The notes under the pieces: generated by a model | What the model saw: the letters and a program-made list of their open reading frames with translations, nothing else | Database searches by the model: none | What the model was told of the DNA's origin: nothing | Shown here: in pieces, positions 1 through 11,372 of the stretch | Position numbering within the stretch: position 1 is the first letter of the stretch | Layout of the letters: each line of letters opens with the position of its first letter | DNA from: Pithys albifrons albifrons | Lineage: Eukaryota; Chordata; Aves; Passeriformes; Thamnophilidae | Assembly (NCBI RefSeq): GCF_047495875.1 | Contig: NC_092459.1 | Coordinates: 92,427,560-92,491,559, forward strand | Reading direction: 5' to 3' | DNA: 64,000 nucleotides | Program-made: the position numbers and the translations under genes

Positions 1-83
1 CCAAGTCTGTGGGTTTGAACCCCCTATGGGCCATTCACTTAAGACATGGACTTGGTGATTCTTGTAGGTGATTCTGTAAATTG
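1..83 (+). mobile_element. tRNA-Ile-derived SINE fragment (TguSINE1-like)
   Basis: The window opens inside a tRNA-like module. A B-box-like motif GGGTTTGAACCCC sits at 11-23 and is followed by the acceptor-side sequence CCTATGGGCCATTCA. It continues as TTAAGACATGGACTTGGTGATTC, here split by decay, and ends near GATTCTGTAAATT. A tRNA-Ile 3' half joined to a CR1-like tail is the layout of TguSINE1, a SINE described from passerine birds and mobilised by CR1. The A box and the 5' half lie outside the window. The B box carries a T where the usual motif has CG, which fits CpG decay, and part of the tail is missing. The element is therefore an old inactive copy. The family assignment is from memory of its layout; an alignment to the Repbase consensus would settle it. 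Confidence 0.75.
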
Positions 84-3000
84 ATTATCTGGTCACCAAA
101 TAAAAATGTGCAATTTTACCTCTCAGTAAACTCTGATCTAATGAACAAAGTTAGTGTTTTAAATAGATGATTACAAAAATTAGAGGAAAAAAAAAAAGAA
201 AAAATATACAAACCTGCCAGAAATAACAAATTGATTCTACCTTTTGATAGAAGAAATAGTGAAGATTATAGAAATGAAAGTAGTATTCTCAAGACTGAAA
301 AAAATTTAGGAGACTAAATGGAGTGGCAAAAATTCAGAAGACTTAAGGGAATAATACTTTCAGGTTCATAGAACTGCGCTCAGGCACTGGAAAGGGCATT
401 GTGGTCACCAGACTCTTTTTCCTTCAGGGTCCTAAGTACTCACAAGACATTTTTATGCAATAGAACAACAAGATGTCTATGAGAATTACTGTACCATATA
501 ATCAAAAGTAAATTATCCCAAGATAACTCTTCTAAATGACAGCTGTATCACAGGATCTAAAAATAGTAAATTATGTGATAACTAATCACTGGATTGCCTA
601 ATTATTTCCATTATAAATTATTCCAAGGAAGTAACTATTTAAAACATGTATCTATCTATTATATGTTTGTTTATGACTTTAATAGGGAGTGATGAGGGTA
701 ATTTATGGTTATTTGTAAGAATCAATTGGTATTGAAGAATAGTTGTTTATGGAGATGCTGATCAACTATCTGTAAGCCTGGTAATAAGTCACATTTCTGT
801 ATTCAAAACTCTATTAAAATGTTTAAATTTAGAATTTTTGAACACCTTCTGCAGAACAGTGTCCTGAAAGATGGGATTTTTCTTTGAAGTTACAGACATA
901 GGAACTTGTTAGGGTTGAGATGTCTGCATGTTTAGGATTTCATCACCTGAAAGAGGCTCAATCCAGAAAGCTGAAAGAGATCTTTGAAAATGAGACTTTT
1001 TTGAAATAAGTGATCAAGTTTAACACTGGTGTGAACAGATGTATTTTTACTGATTGCCATCTGAAGTAGTCCAAAAGTTGCCATGAGCAAAGGGCTTTTT
1101 ATTAAACACAGCTTCAGGGTTTTTATATTTTTATTTTCCAAAATAATTCAATTCTAATTTTAAATATTTTCTTTTGTCTCATTTGGTAGAGGCCCAATTC
1201 AGAAGCCCATGAGACTGAATCATCTTTTTAGTTGAAAGCAGAGGCCAAAAATTGAATCAGTAACTGTATTATTCTAATAATAATCTAAATGTAGATAAGA
1301 CATCAATCTGTCAATGCATTCAAAGACACTTTCAAAGAAAGTGTGGAAATTCAGACCCCAAGAATCCAGCCAGTCTGTGCACCCTTCCCTCCAGCCCACT
1401 TCCATCAGGGAACAAACTTGGTCTGCCAGTGCAAATGGTGGGAAAACAGTATTTTCCCCTTATCTTAGTCAGCATCATAGAGACATAAGTGCATAGACAT
1501 TTTGTGGTCAGCCTTTGAGCTGAACACATTCTGCAACCTCCAGCATACAAGATTAGGAGGAAACTCCTCTCTGTTTTTCAATTATTATGCCCAAACCCAC
1601 CATTATTTCTCACATTGCAACAGAGAAATGAACCATGTTCTTGAAAGTAAATTCCAGAGTACTCCCTTCTACACCTTACTCTCAGTGAAAATGGCTGCAT
1701 AAAGTGCAGGTGTCCATTATGAAGTGCAATCCAGTTTAAATTTTAGAGCATATTTAAGGCTTTGACTCTTTTAAAACTGTAACATTTAAAAAGAAGACAG
1801 TGACAATGCATTGTATTAAAAGCACAGTGCTATTGGAGACGTAGCCCCAGGGATTTGGTGCAGCTATCCTTCAAGGCTAAAGTATCTATACAGAATGCTG
1901 AAAGGCCAACCTAGGAAATGTTTTTAAAATAATTTCTATAATTATTCTCTGTCGACTGTGTGAGAGAGAACATTTTTCTCACAGTGATAGAATGTATCAA
2001 TATAATATTTAGTACTTTAATTTTTAAACCCCCTGTTTCAGTTCCATTTCTCTTTGCTCTAGGATACTACCTAATATTTGCTTGTTTACAGAGTTAATTT
2101 ATGGATGCAAGATAGGTCTGAGATATTTATATTAGAGAACAACATCTATAAAGTCATACTATTGCCAATATTTGTAATAAACTTCTTAAAACTTCTCACA
2201 GAAGCAACAATGTATATTCACCTCCCTCTTTCGAGATGGATTTTTTTTAACCAGAAGGTTCTTCTTGGTTAAGCAGGGTGAGACTATCTACACACCCACG
2301 TGAGGCAGACTCACTCTGTGATCAGGCAGAGCATTGGCAGAACGAGCCAACATCACCATTCTTTGTAAAATCATTTACATAAAAATGTAGTAGTGACAGG
2401 AAGCAAGCCAAAGTAAGTAAACATCTCCTCCCACTGAGTATATGGAAAGAACAAGGGCATCCTAACAGTTTATGAACCCTCTGGAAAAAGGAATTAAACC
2501 CCCCAAAAAACTCTTTCAGTGTGGCAGACCAAAGCCTGGAAGTCCCAAGTCACAGCCTGTCAGGTTTTTTTCCTTTAAATTAACTTGAATCTCTCTTTTC
2601 CTCAGTAATTTCCACAATATTATTCATAATTCTTTTTGTGTTTCTATACATCATGTTGCATTTTTTATAACAACATGTTATGAATTGTGAACATTGACAC
2701 AACTTTTAACTGATTTTGTACTTGAAATCTACTTTGGATGCAGCAAAAATGGCCATTTCCAGACAGCAAAATATGGTCTGGGAGTAAGAAAAACTCTTTT
2801 CTGCTCTTATCCAGTAAGCAATCACCGTTCAAGAACAACTCCTGAGCCTCTTACTGTCAATGCCTGGTTTTGTGCTGGTGCTGTGTTGATGCACAGGATT
2901 ATTCACTTTTTGCCAATGCCCAGTGGCTGATTTCAACAAGGTCTGGTCAGCAGGTGGTAGTACATCATTTCCAAACAAGGGACACACCAGTCACTTCCAA

Positions 3001-4719
3001 AACACCTGTATTCCCACCTTAATAGGCAGGTTACTCCTATCTGTAACTTTATGCAAGGGAGGAGAAAAACAGGTGAGAGTCTGATGGTGGAGATGGTGTT
3101 TTCCACTTGCTGTATTTGAGGGGTTTTTTCCTGAGCTTTTCTCTAAAAACGAGAGGAAACTGAAAGAAAATCACAAATTTTACTCATATGCATGCCATAC
3201 TTAGTGCTGGTTCCACAGTAAGGGCTTGAAGGTTTTGAATGCTTATTTTAGAGAATTTTTATGATGACTCTAAAGATGGTTTCCAGAGACAAAGTAGTAC
3301 AGTAGGGATGCTCTTATAAATTTTGGTATATTTTTTCATGCCATAAACTACCTGAGAAGAAAGTCTGTTGGGCATACCTTGGGCCCCTGTGAGAGACAAG
3401 CAATAGGGGGATCTGACATAAATTCCAGCCTATCATCAAAAAAGCCATCATTCTTAGGATACAACACAAATGCTGCTGCTATTTGTCATTAAGGACTGGG
3501 ACTAAGCTATCAATGGTCAAACTCTTTCCCATTCCCTGGACCTTTTTGCCCTTCCTCTATCTCTCTACTAGCTGCCTTTCTGCATCATACGGTAATAATT
3601 TCTCTTATATTTTGCAACACTGATTGGTAAAAATACCTCCCTGCACCGTTCCACCTTTCCAGAAGATGAGTTACTGTTTATACACTCACTCACAGTGGTC
3701 TCCCATGACACAATAGCATGTGTTCATCATACTTTAACAACATGAAATATTTAGAATACATATTTTCCTGCCAGCACTGAGTGAATTCAGTGTCACAGTA
3801 TCACAAGATGCCCCCTCCATTAACTTGTTTTACTCTGTTGGGGAAGGTACAGTGTTCATACCATATTGTGCAAACACTTCATATTTACAGTACATCAAGA
3901 TTTATTCTTCTGTGTAAGTCTTAGAGCACAAACTACAACAATGGTGCGAAATTTGCACATAACTTAGAGGTGTTGAAATATTTTTTGATACACCAAGCTG
4001 AAGCCAAAAGTTATGAATTGCCACATGACAGAACAGAGGTAGAACTTCAGTCAGTGATAGCTCTACCCAGCCCAGGCTGTTCATGTCATCTCACCCCTCC
4101 ATGCTTCTCTAGTAACAGAAGCTTCCTTTATGTTCATGGATCTTTAATACAATTTTTATTCTGAATATACTCCCCAGCTGTGTACACCTAGATCTGTGGA
4201 AGCATGATAGAGACAGCAGCCATTGGGATAATTGCACTCTATTAAAAAAATCATGTTTGTGGCTTAAACAAGCATCTCTTCAGAAGATCTGTCAAACAAT
4301 TACAGTTTACTTGCTTATAGATGAAGGCTTCAGTCTTTACAAACTCTTGCACAAAATCAATATTGAGCATTTTGTTCCATCAGGTGTCTAAATTTATTCT
4401 TAGCAGTTTTGACTTTTATCTGTTCATTGAATCAAGAAAATATGTAGGCAGGATAATTACTTTCTAGAAAGTAACAGTATCTAAAATTAATGCAGCAGCA
4501 ATGGTAAAAGAAAGTAAAAATCATTACTGAATAAAGCCAAGCTGGTTTGCATGGTGAAAGTAATCAACTGTTAATTCAGCTTAGTTTTAATTCTCTATTT
4601 TTTAATCTAATCCTTTTCCTGTTAACTGCAAACTGACGTAAGTGCTCAGAGTGCAGGGCTGTAACTGTCAGCATCATTCAGACACAAAGCCAGATCCCCA
4701 GAGTTCATGTGAGGTTTTG
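84..4719. other. AT-rich spacer, no gene recognised
   Basis: No coding region, RNA gene or recognisable mobile element was found. Open frames here are under about 80 codons, resemble no protein I know and lack splice-site context. The sequence is AT-rich with short A and T runs. The block at about 2270-2580 is slightly richer in GC but shows no known motif. Confidence 0.6.
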
Positions 4720-4788
4720 TGGGTTTCGGGTTAGGTGTTTGGGTTTTTTTTTGTTTTGGGGGTTTTTTTGTTGTTGTTGGGTTTTTTT
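4720..4788 (+). repeat. T/G-rich low-complexity tract with G-runs
   Basis: An almost pure T/G tract contains GGG or longer runs at 4721-4723, 4728-4730, 4741-4743 and 4758-4762, and another GGG near 4779-4781. Loops between the runs are T-rich and 4 to 14 bases long. A G-quadruplex could in principle form, but the loops are long, so it would be weak. Similar T/G tracts recur at 27.0 and 54.1 kb. It is best read as a simple repeat. Confidence 0.8.
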
Positions 4789-5002
4789 CTGTTATATGAC
4801 TGTAAATTGCCATTCAGTTTAGATGAAAGAGTATAGAAACATAATGTCTCCCATTAGCAATGGGTAGCTGACCATCAAATAATGTGAAACTGTCTTTGTT
4901 AAAATTGAGTTCCACAGTCCAACTTTTCCATATGTTCCCATATGTGGCAAGAAAACTGTGAAATTAAATGTGTAACTTCTGTGCACCTTTTATTTGCCAT
5001 AG

Positions 5003-5182
5003 GCACAACAAAATGCCACCAAGGTGGCAGACTTCCAGACTTTTCTGATGGCCACATGCTTCCCAGAGAGGTTTGCCAGAAAGGTCTCAGAGGACCAGAT
5101 AATCTCCTCCACCCACATCCTCAAGGAAAGGCCCATTTTAGAATGCCAGCAGGTCACTGGCACTTCCTTAGCTCTGTCATAG
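5003..5182 (+). other. Exon-like open stretch, unconfirmed
   Basis: A 59-codon open frame begins immediately after a TTTATTTGCCATAG sequence, which resembles a splice acceptor with a pyrimidine tract (AG at 5001-5002). It ends at a TAG at 5180-5182. The conceptual peptide has a balanced composition, including VADFQTFLMATCFPERF and then ISSTHILKERPILE. I do not recognise it. If real, it would be a terminal coding exon or a pseudogene piece. Against this, 59 open codons arise often by chance, and the frame has no ATG near its start. No neighbouring exon could be identified. Confidence 0.13.
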
Positions 5183-6470
5183 CTGGGTGACACTGGGACA
5201 TTTTTGTAGCAATCTATGGCTTTAAATTTCTGTCAGTAACAGGCAAATGATCAACTGGAAGAGTAATTATATCCATTCTGGACCTGAGCATTTAATTCTC
5301 TGAAATATTTTGCATACCTCAGATAACGTCAGCTAAAATCTCAGCAGAATTTGTGTTACAATAAATTAACAGTCAGCCAATAAATTAAAATCAGTCTCTA
5401 GTTTAAATGCATTGATTCTGTATAAACCAATGGAAGTACCACCAGGACATGCTGAGGCAAATTATTGTTATAGGCTTGAAAAAAAAGTATGATTTGAACA
5501 AAATATCTAATTTTATGCTACAATTACATAAGATTGCTGCATGCTTCATTATACAATCAAAATGATAAATTGGTAACAAACTTTAGAGATCTATTTGAAT
5601 AAGGAGCCCCATAGTGTTATAAATTTATTTTCATGGTCAGTGAATAATTTTATACTTACTGTCTCACTAAAATGAAATCCTCTATAATATGTTAGCTCTC
5701 AAGTGCAGGGGTGCTGCTGTTCCTCATAGTCCATACTGACCAATTAACAGGATTGATTTCAGCTATAAATTAATTTAACTGAAACTATAAACTGATTTTA
5801 TGGTTCAGATGACAGATGGTTTCATTCCTTACTGAGTGCTCTGTACAACACAGTCATCAACTGTGATACATATTTCCAAGCCATTGTACAGTTCTTATTT
5901 TCTTGTTTATGTATTTCTATCTGTTATTGCCTCTATTTTCAGGCCTCTCAGTCTCCTTTTAGCTCTGTTAGAAGCTATGATGTTGTTTATGTGCTATGGT
6001 TTTCCCCCAGTGCACATAAAATACAAGAAAGACTTCCCCACAGGACTTCAATTAACCTTGAATTTAATAGTAGCAAGGAGAGATGAGTTTGATGAGAAAT
6101 TTTACTGAAATGGTTTAAAAAAGACTTCTTTGGCCCAGAAGATAGTAACATGACATTGAATTTGCAGTGTATCAACAGCGATCTAGCTGTTGTTTGTATG
6201 TCCTCTATCTTGATGGGAGGATATATGGATTTTGACACATTTTAAAAAATAGTTTAACCATTTTTTCAACAGAATATCTCTACTTACCACAGGAGAAGCT
6301 AAACCCCAAAAATCTATATTGTTTTATCAATCATAACACTCTACCATTTAAAACTCTAAGTGGAGTCTGGAGGACTTAGAAATTGCTGCTTTATAACAAT
6401 AGTGTCAGCTTCAATTCAGGCTTAGACAAGTAGCAGAAGCCTTTTTTTTGGACTGAATAATAAATACTCT
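5183..6470. other. AT-rich spacer, nothing recognised
   Basis: No gene or repeat was recognised between the exon-like stretch and the LTR. The frames of 80 to 90 codons at 5836-6108 (plus) and 5987-6238 (minus) overlap each other on opposite strands. They look like chance frames in AT-rich DNA. Confidence 0.6.
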
Positions 6471-7036
6471 TGTTGGGTCTGGTTGAGGTGGAGTTCATTT
6501 CCCCATAGCAGCCCTCACAGTGCCACATTTTGCATTGGTAGCTTGGAAGGGTGTTGGTAACACACCAGTGTTTTGGCTACTGATGAGCAGTGCATCAGCA
6601 CTGCAACATTCCTTCCCCTATCAAGGGCAACATCCTGGGAGGGGACACAAGTACACCAGCTGATCCAAACTGACCAAAGGGATATTCCACACCATATGAC
6701 ATCAGCTCTGATATGAAAGCTAAGAAAAACAGCAGGATGGGGGGGCATTAATTGTTTCCAATGGCTGCCTACTAAGAAACCATCACACCTGCTGAAGCCC
6801 TGCTTCTTGGGAAGTGGCCAGACATCACTGCTGATGGGAAGTAGAGAATAAACCTTGTTATTTTTCGCTTCACTTTTTGCAGGCACAAGTTTTGCTTTGC
6901 TTTGCCTTAATAAACTGCCTTATCCCAACCCACAAGTAGTTTTTCATCTTATTCTCTCTCCCCTTTTTGACTGGGAAGGGGAATGACAGAGTGACTTGGT
7001 GGATATCTGGCATCGATCCAAAGTCAACCCTGCACA
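6471..7036 (+). mobile_element. Solo LTR of an avian endogenous retrovirus (ERVL-like)
   Basis: A block of about 566 bp starts with TG (TGTTGGGTCTGG) and ends near a CA (CAACCCTGCACA). It carries the order of motifs I know from a very common avian LTR. These are a 5' part with CCCCATAGCAGCCCTCA, then a region with CACACCAGTGTTTTGGCTA, then TCCAAACTGACCAAAGGGAT and a decayed TATA-like site. A polyadenylation signal just before CTGCCTTATCCCAACCCAC follows, then a pyrimidine-rich end. No gag, pol or env sequence flanks it, so it is a solo LTR left by recombination between two LTRs. No convincing target-site duplication is visible (ACTCT on the left, GTGCT on the right). The 123-codon minus-strand frame inside it is a shadow. 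The ERVL class is from memory and less certain than the LTR call. Confidence 0.8.
6909..6914 (+). promoter_or_regulatory. LTR polyadenylation signal AATAAA
   Basis: AATAAA precedes the CTGCCTTATCCCAACCCAC motif, which marks the R/U5 part of this LTR family. A second AATAAA lies at 6847-6852. The upstream TATA region near 6710-6717 reads GATATGAA and looks decayed, so promoter function is doubtful. Confidence 0.6.
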
Positions 7037-7651
7037 GTGCTCTTCCTTGGTAATCAGTTTGCTTTCTTTTGTTGTGCAGTTTTCTTTTCATGGAACTATT
7101 TGCACTGTTAAGTCACAGTTTCTGTCAAAGAATACTGGCAGACCAAATACATGTCTTTTTTTTTGCATTTCTTGGTAGCTAATACAGACTCTTAAAATTA
7201 ATTACTTGCTCTGAAGGCCCAATCCAAACCATCTGAACTGGCACAAGCTCTTAAGCATTTGTTAACCTTGAGGCACTTCTGAGCATATGTTATTGCTGTT
7301 TACATTCAAGATATTAAAATTAATTTAGTAGACTGCATAAACCATGGGAACACCATCTGTTTAATGGTATCTCTACTCAAAACAGAACTAAAACCAGAAA
7401 AAACTGCTTGATGATACTAGCTTCTTTAAAAAATAACCCACGAGACAATTCCCTTAAGCCTGCTCCCTTTACTGCAACTGTTTAAAAACAGCCTCTATTA
7501 GCTACTCATTTTCATAGTTAAAAACAGAAGACTTCTAAGAGCTCACTGTCAGAAAGAAGTAGTTTCAGCAGGATGCATACTGACTCATACTCCTAGGAAT
7601 CCCAATTTAGCCAACTACTGATCCTACTTCTGAGCCCTGTACAAGAGTGAT
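7037..7651. other. Short spacer between LTR and CR1
   Basis: AT-rich sequence between two mobile elements. No gene, RNA or further repeat was recognised. Confidence 0.6.
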
Positions 7652-8515
7652 TATAGAATTGCAGAACCATAACATCATTAAGGTTGGAAAAGACCTGTAA
7701 GAGCATCAAATTCAACCAGTAACCCAGCACTGCCACGTTCACTACCAAATGACATCCCTAAGTACCACATCTGCATGTCTTTTAAATACCTCCAGGGATG
7801 ATGACTCCTGCACTTCCCTGGGCAGCTTGTTCTAATGTTTTAGTACCCTTTTGGTGAAGAAAGTTTTCCTAAAATCCAAGCCTCTCCTAGCACAACTTGA
7901 GGCTGTTTCCTCTCTTCCTTTCACTTGGTACCTGGGAGAAGACACCGACTGCCTCTCATTACAACTACCACATCCTTTTAGGCAGTTGTAGAGAGCAATA
8001 GGGTCTTCAAGCTAAACAACCTCAGCTCCCTCAGCTGCTCCTCATAGGACTTGTGCTCTAGACCCTTCACGAGCTTCACTGCCCTTCTCTGGACATGCTC
8101 CAGCACCTCAATATTTCTCTTGTACTGAGGGGCCCACAACTGAACACAGGATTCAATGTGTGGCCTCACCAGTGCTGAGTACAGGAGGACAATCCCTGCC
8201 CTGGTCCCACTGGGCCACACTACTGCTGATATAGCCTAAGATGCCGTTGGCCTTCTTGGGCACCTGGGCACACTGCTGGCTCACATTCAGCTGGCTGTCA
8301 ACCTGCACACCCACATCAATTGGGCAGCTTTCCAGACACTCTTCCCCAAGCCTGTAGAGCTGCCTGGGTTTGTTGTGACCCTAGTGCAGGACCCAGCACT
8401 TTGCCTTGTTGACTCTCATACAACTGAACTCAACCCATCAATCCAGACCCCTCTGCAGACCCTTCCTGCCCTCCAACAGATTGACACTCCTTCCTAACTT
8501 TGTGTCCTCTGTCCC
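7652..8515 (-). mobile_element. CR1 LINE, 5'-truncated and decayed
   Basis: Reading the minus strand, this is the last part of a CR1 non-LTR retrotransposon: the tail of the reverse-transcriptase ORF and then the 3' UTR, ending near AATTCTATAA at 7652. The frame at 7978-8220 gives the CR1 signatures [19 protein letters not shown] and [20 protein letters not shown]. Upstream, 8221-8515 encodes the preceding CR1 segment ([15 protein letters not shown] type). Decay is clear. A TAG lies at 8381-8383 where the family has a leucine codon. A one-base insertion lies near 8213. A deletion of about 18-20 bases lies near 8010, in the segment that usually encodes EKRRLRG. The element cannot make protein. 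The left limit near 8515 is where similarity fades. Confidence 0.93.
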
Positions 8516-9225
8516 TCGATGATAGTCAAATATGAACACACATAATTTATCTTCACATCTGATTACTCATTCTGATTACTCAGGTACTCAGTGCCTGATA
8601 GTCTTTAATCCTTAGCTATCTGAAGAAGAAATAGCATTTATTAGACATGGTATAAGTGGTGATGTATGTGCCGCAGGTGGCATGAACATCTCTGTTTATG
8701 AGGTGCTGAACTTAGAATTTTGGGATGAAATATTTGATTAAGTTATTTGCTTGTTTAAAATTGCATAAAGTAGAAAAAAGCAATTTTCTAGAAACTTTAT
8801 TTGTCATGTTGTCATATTATTCTTTCACTTAATAATTTAAATGTTTAGTAAAATAATAGTTTGTGTCAAAAGTTTAAGCCTGACAACAATAGATGATAAC
8901 CTCAAGTCTGCCTGAGTAATGAATGAGAACAGCTTCTATGCATACAAATCAGAATTTGTTGGCTGCATGTGTTGCAAGCACTGATTAAAACCCTAATTAA
9001 CACTAACTGGAAAAGCTAAGGTGGACTAATTTTAATCTTGTGATAGTCTGAATACATATTAATAATAATAATAAAATGGGGGGGAGGAAAGTGAGGAATA
9101 GAAGAATGCAGGACAAGGAAAGTCACCTTCTCCTTCCTCCTTTTGCTAATGCACAAGGAAAAAGACAGTCTTCTAGTTTTTAAAAGCTGTTTTCAACTCT
9201 ACGTAGATGTATTCAGGAAAAATAT
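8516..9225. other. AT-rich spacer with AAT repeat
   Basis: No gene was recognised. An (AAT)n run occupies about 9057-9072, closely followed by a run of seven G at 9078-9084. The rest is plain AT-rich DNA. Confidence 0.6.
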
Positions 9226-9483
9226 TCACTGTGCGAATAAAGAACAGATGGAAAATACAGATGACTTACTTAGGTGGATACTGCTAGGGTTCAGAGCCAC
9301 GCCTAAGGTGTGCTCAGCCGGTCTGTCGTCCTGTGGGGCTTCACAGCCATCACAACTGTAGGCACCAAGGACAGGCTCAGGAGCTGATCTCTGCAGGTCC
9401 TCTCGGAAACAGCAAGGGGCAGTTTTGGCCTCTCTGCTGACAGCGGAAGGCATTTTGGCAGTCTGACTCCTAACCCATCCCAA
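9226..9483 (-). other. Candidate host exon in a small CpG-bearing island, unconfirmed
   Basis: A minus-strand frame of 85 codons lies in a patch clearly richer in GC and CpG than its surroundings. An internal ATG at 9453-9451 has AAA before it, a good Kozak context. It leads to a peptide starting MPSAVSREAKTAPCCFRED and including AYSCDGCEAPQDDRPAEH. In the same frame, GTAAGT (complement of 9264-9269) is a strong splice-donor match, so a coding exon could end at 9270. No clear splice acceptor with a pyrimidine tract lies upstream, so a first exon with its own small promoter is the likelier form. I do not recognise the protein. A chance frame in a GC-richer patch remains the main alternative. 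Confidence 0.22.
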
Positions 9484-9572
9484 GCATTAGCCTGCACCAG
9501 TGTGCTTCAGTGCTCTACATCATCTATACCATGCAGATAATGGCAGGCATCACTGCCTGCCGCGGTGTTACG
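9300..9572. promoter_or_regulatory. Local CpG cluster, possible minor promoter
   Basis: Eight CpG dinucleotides are visible in about 270 bases, at 9300, 9319, 9327, 9404, 9444, 9561, 9563 and 9571. The flanking kilobases contain very few. In vertebrate DNA, kept CpGs in an AT-rich setting suggest either an unmethylated promoter or first exon, or a recently arrived GC-rich repeat. It is far shorter than a standard CpG island. I recognise no repeat family here. Confidence 0.3.
9542..9561. repeat. Perfect 8-bp GC-rich hairpin
   Basis: GGCAGGCA at 9542-9549 and TGCCTGCC at 9554-9561 are perfect inverted copies around the loop TCAC. The hairpin sits at the edge of the CpG cluster, upstream of the candidate minus-strand ATG. 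Its role is unknown. Confidence 0.7.
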
Positions 9573-9915
9573 GGACTTTTTTTTATCTTGCCCTCCACTT
9601 TTTCTCACTCCCTTAAGACTAGGTGACTCAATTTTGATATGTGAAAAGCTGAAAACTTGCAGTGCAGTATAAAGAAAAGAAGTACTGAGGCAAAGAATTG
9701 AACATTGGTCCAAATATTTTCCAAATATGAGTCAAGATCTGTCTTTGCACCTAAACCCCTATGCATCTCAATTGCACCTCCACAAGATTCTAAGGTTGAG
9801 CAGAGACCAAAGGCCCACTCAGTATTTCTTTCAAATCCAGTGACCTTCAAGGGAGTGGATTGAAAGAAACAAGCACAAACTCAGCAATTACCTCTATGAA
9901 CTTTATATACATGCT

Positions 9916-9957
9916 GGAAAAAAAAATTAAAAAAAAAAAGGAGAGAGAGAGAGAAAA
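9916..9957 (+). repeat. A-rich and GA repeat tract
   Basis: Two A-runs broken by TT are followed by a short (GA)n run. The tract is purine-only apart from the two T bases. It is a simple repeat. Confidence 0.85.
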
Positions 9958-11372
9958 CCTGTAATCTTCCCTGTGATTTTGATGAAGCAAAAGCCCCTGT
10001 GGAGGTGGCAAGTTCAGTGTTGTTTATGGTGCACAGCAGCAAAGTCTTTGGTTTCAGTAAATGTCTGAGGAGCATCCAATCTGAGCCTGGCAGTGACTTT
10101 CAGGGAGAGGAAGTGAAGCTGCTGGTTCTTGCTTAGATTAAATTTCAGTTGTTACAAGGAGGAAATTTGCTGCTAATTATTTTAAAGTAATCTCTGTTGT
10201 AATTTAGTATTTGTGAAAGTAAGGAGCTAATATTGTGCATAGGTCAGGCAAAAACCGGCAGCACTCCTATCTGTCTGCCAACCTGCATATGGTGAGGAGC
10301 AGCTTCATGCCAAGCAGCCACTTCATCACTGCCACCCAGACCCCTATGCCTGGTCAAACACCCCATCTCCTGGCAGAGCACTTCCCACCACAGCTCACCT
10401 CACTGCATCAGCCTTCCCAGGGGAAAACCAATAGTGCTGTCTGATGCTGAGCCAGTGAAGGTTCTTTTCTTTCAGAGACTGGTTCTCATGCTTAGTTTAG
10501 AGAGTCATTGGTAAAATATTTACTGCAGATGACTAACATCAAAAACAACAGAAGTGGGAAGCAGTTTCATATCGTTGAGAATACATTTAATGACTAGCAA
10601 AATATTCCATCATGTTATCTCTTTTTATTAGACCATGAATCCCAGTAAACACAGTGACACTTCAGTGATACCTCTGCTTTCTAAATTTCTTGGCACACAA
10701 GACTAATATCCTTTTTTTCCAAGAGATGAAGATACTGTATCATTTGCTTTTACACAAACCAAGATGAAGCCTAAAGTGACTTTGTAGGATACAGATATCT
10801 GTCATCTCATCCTTACTTCTTCAGGGACACATTCACTTTGATAAGAATAATGCAGTCTGAAATATGTAGGTGCTATAATGAATAGAGTTGTGGTAGTTAT
10901 TTGTTGATCACAGCTCTTATCTTTGAAAAAAAAAAGGATGACTGAATAAGACTCTGAAGGAAAATGCTTGGTTTAAGCCAAGATGTTTATTAACCCTTTA
11001 TAAAGCATCTCATAATGAATCCTTCAGAGTATTTTCACTTCAACATTACACACAAATAACCAGGTTTTGTTTAATAGTGTTCAACTGTAAAAGCACACAA
11101 CAATTTGGTGTAATGTAGACTTTCTATAGTTGTTTTCTTCTGAATCTGAACCCAGAGCTTGGAGTATGTACCAAAGATTTATACACTTATGCAAAAATCA
11201 CAGAATACTCCTACATCTTTTTTAATTGTGAATATTTTGTTAACCCCACCTTCTCATATTTTAAAGACCTAGAGAGATTATAAGGTTGGTAGTGGGAATC
11301 ACTACAGTTGACTGATCTCAAAAAAAAGTGCTATGTCCAGTTGTGCATGTGTAGAGAATTTAATTGTAAAAC

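Noticed and set aside
1..35. Functional tRNA gene at the window start
   Set aside because: The B box is mutated relative to the canonical form, and the sequence runs directly into a CR1-like tail, so it is a SINE relic.
4720..4788. Telomere-like or strong G-quadruplex sequence
   Set aside because: Only one TTAGG-like unit is present and the loops between G-runs are long and T-rich.
6515..6886. 123-codon minus-strand ORF
   Set aside because: It lies wholly inside the plus-strand solo LTR and is antisense to it, so it is a shadow.
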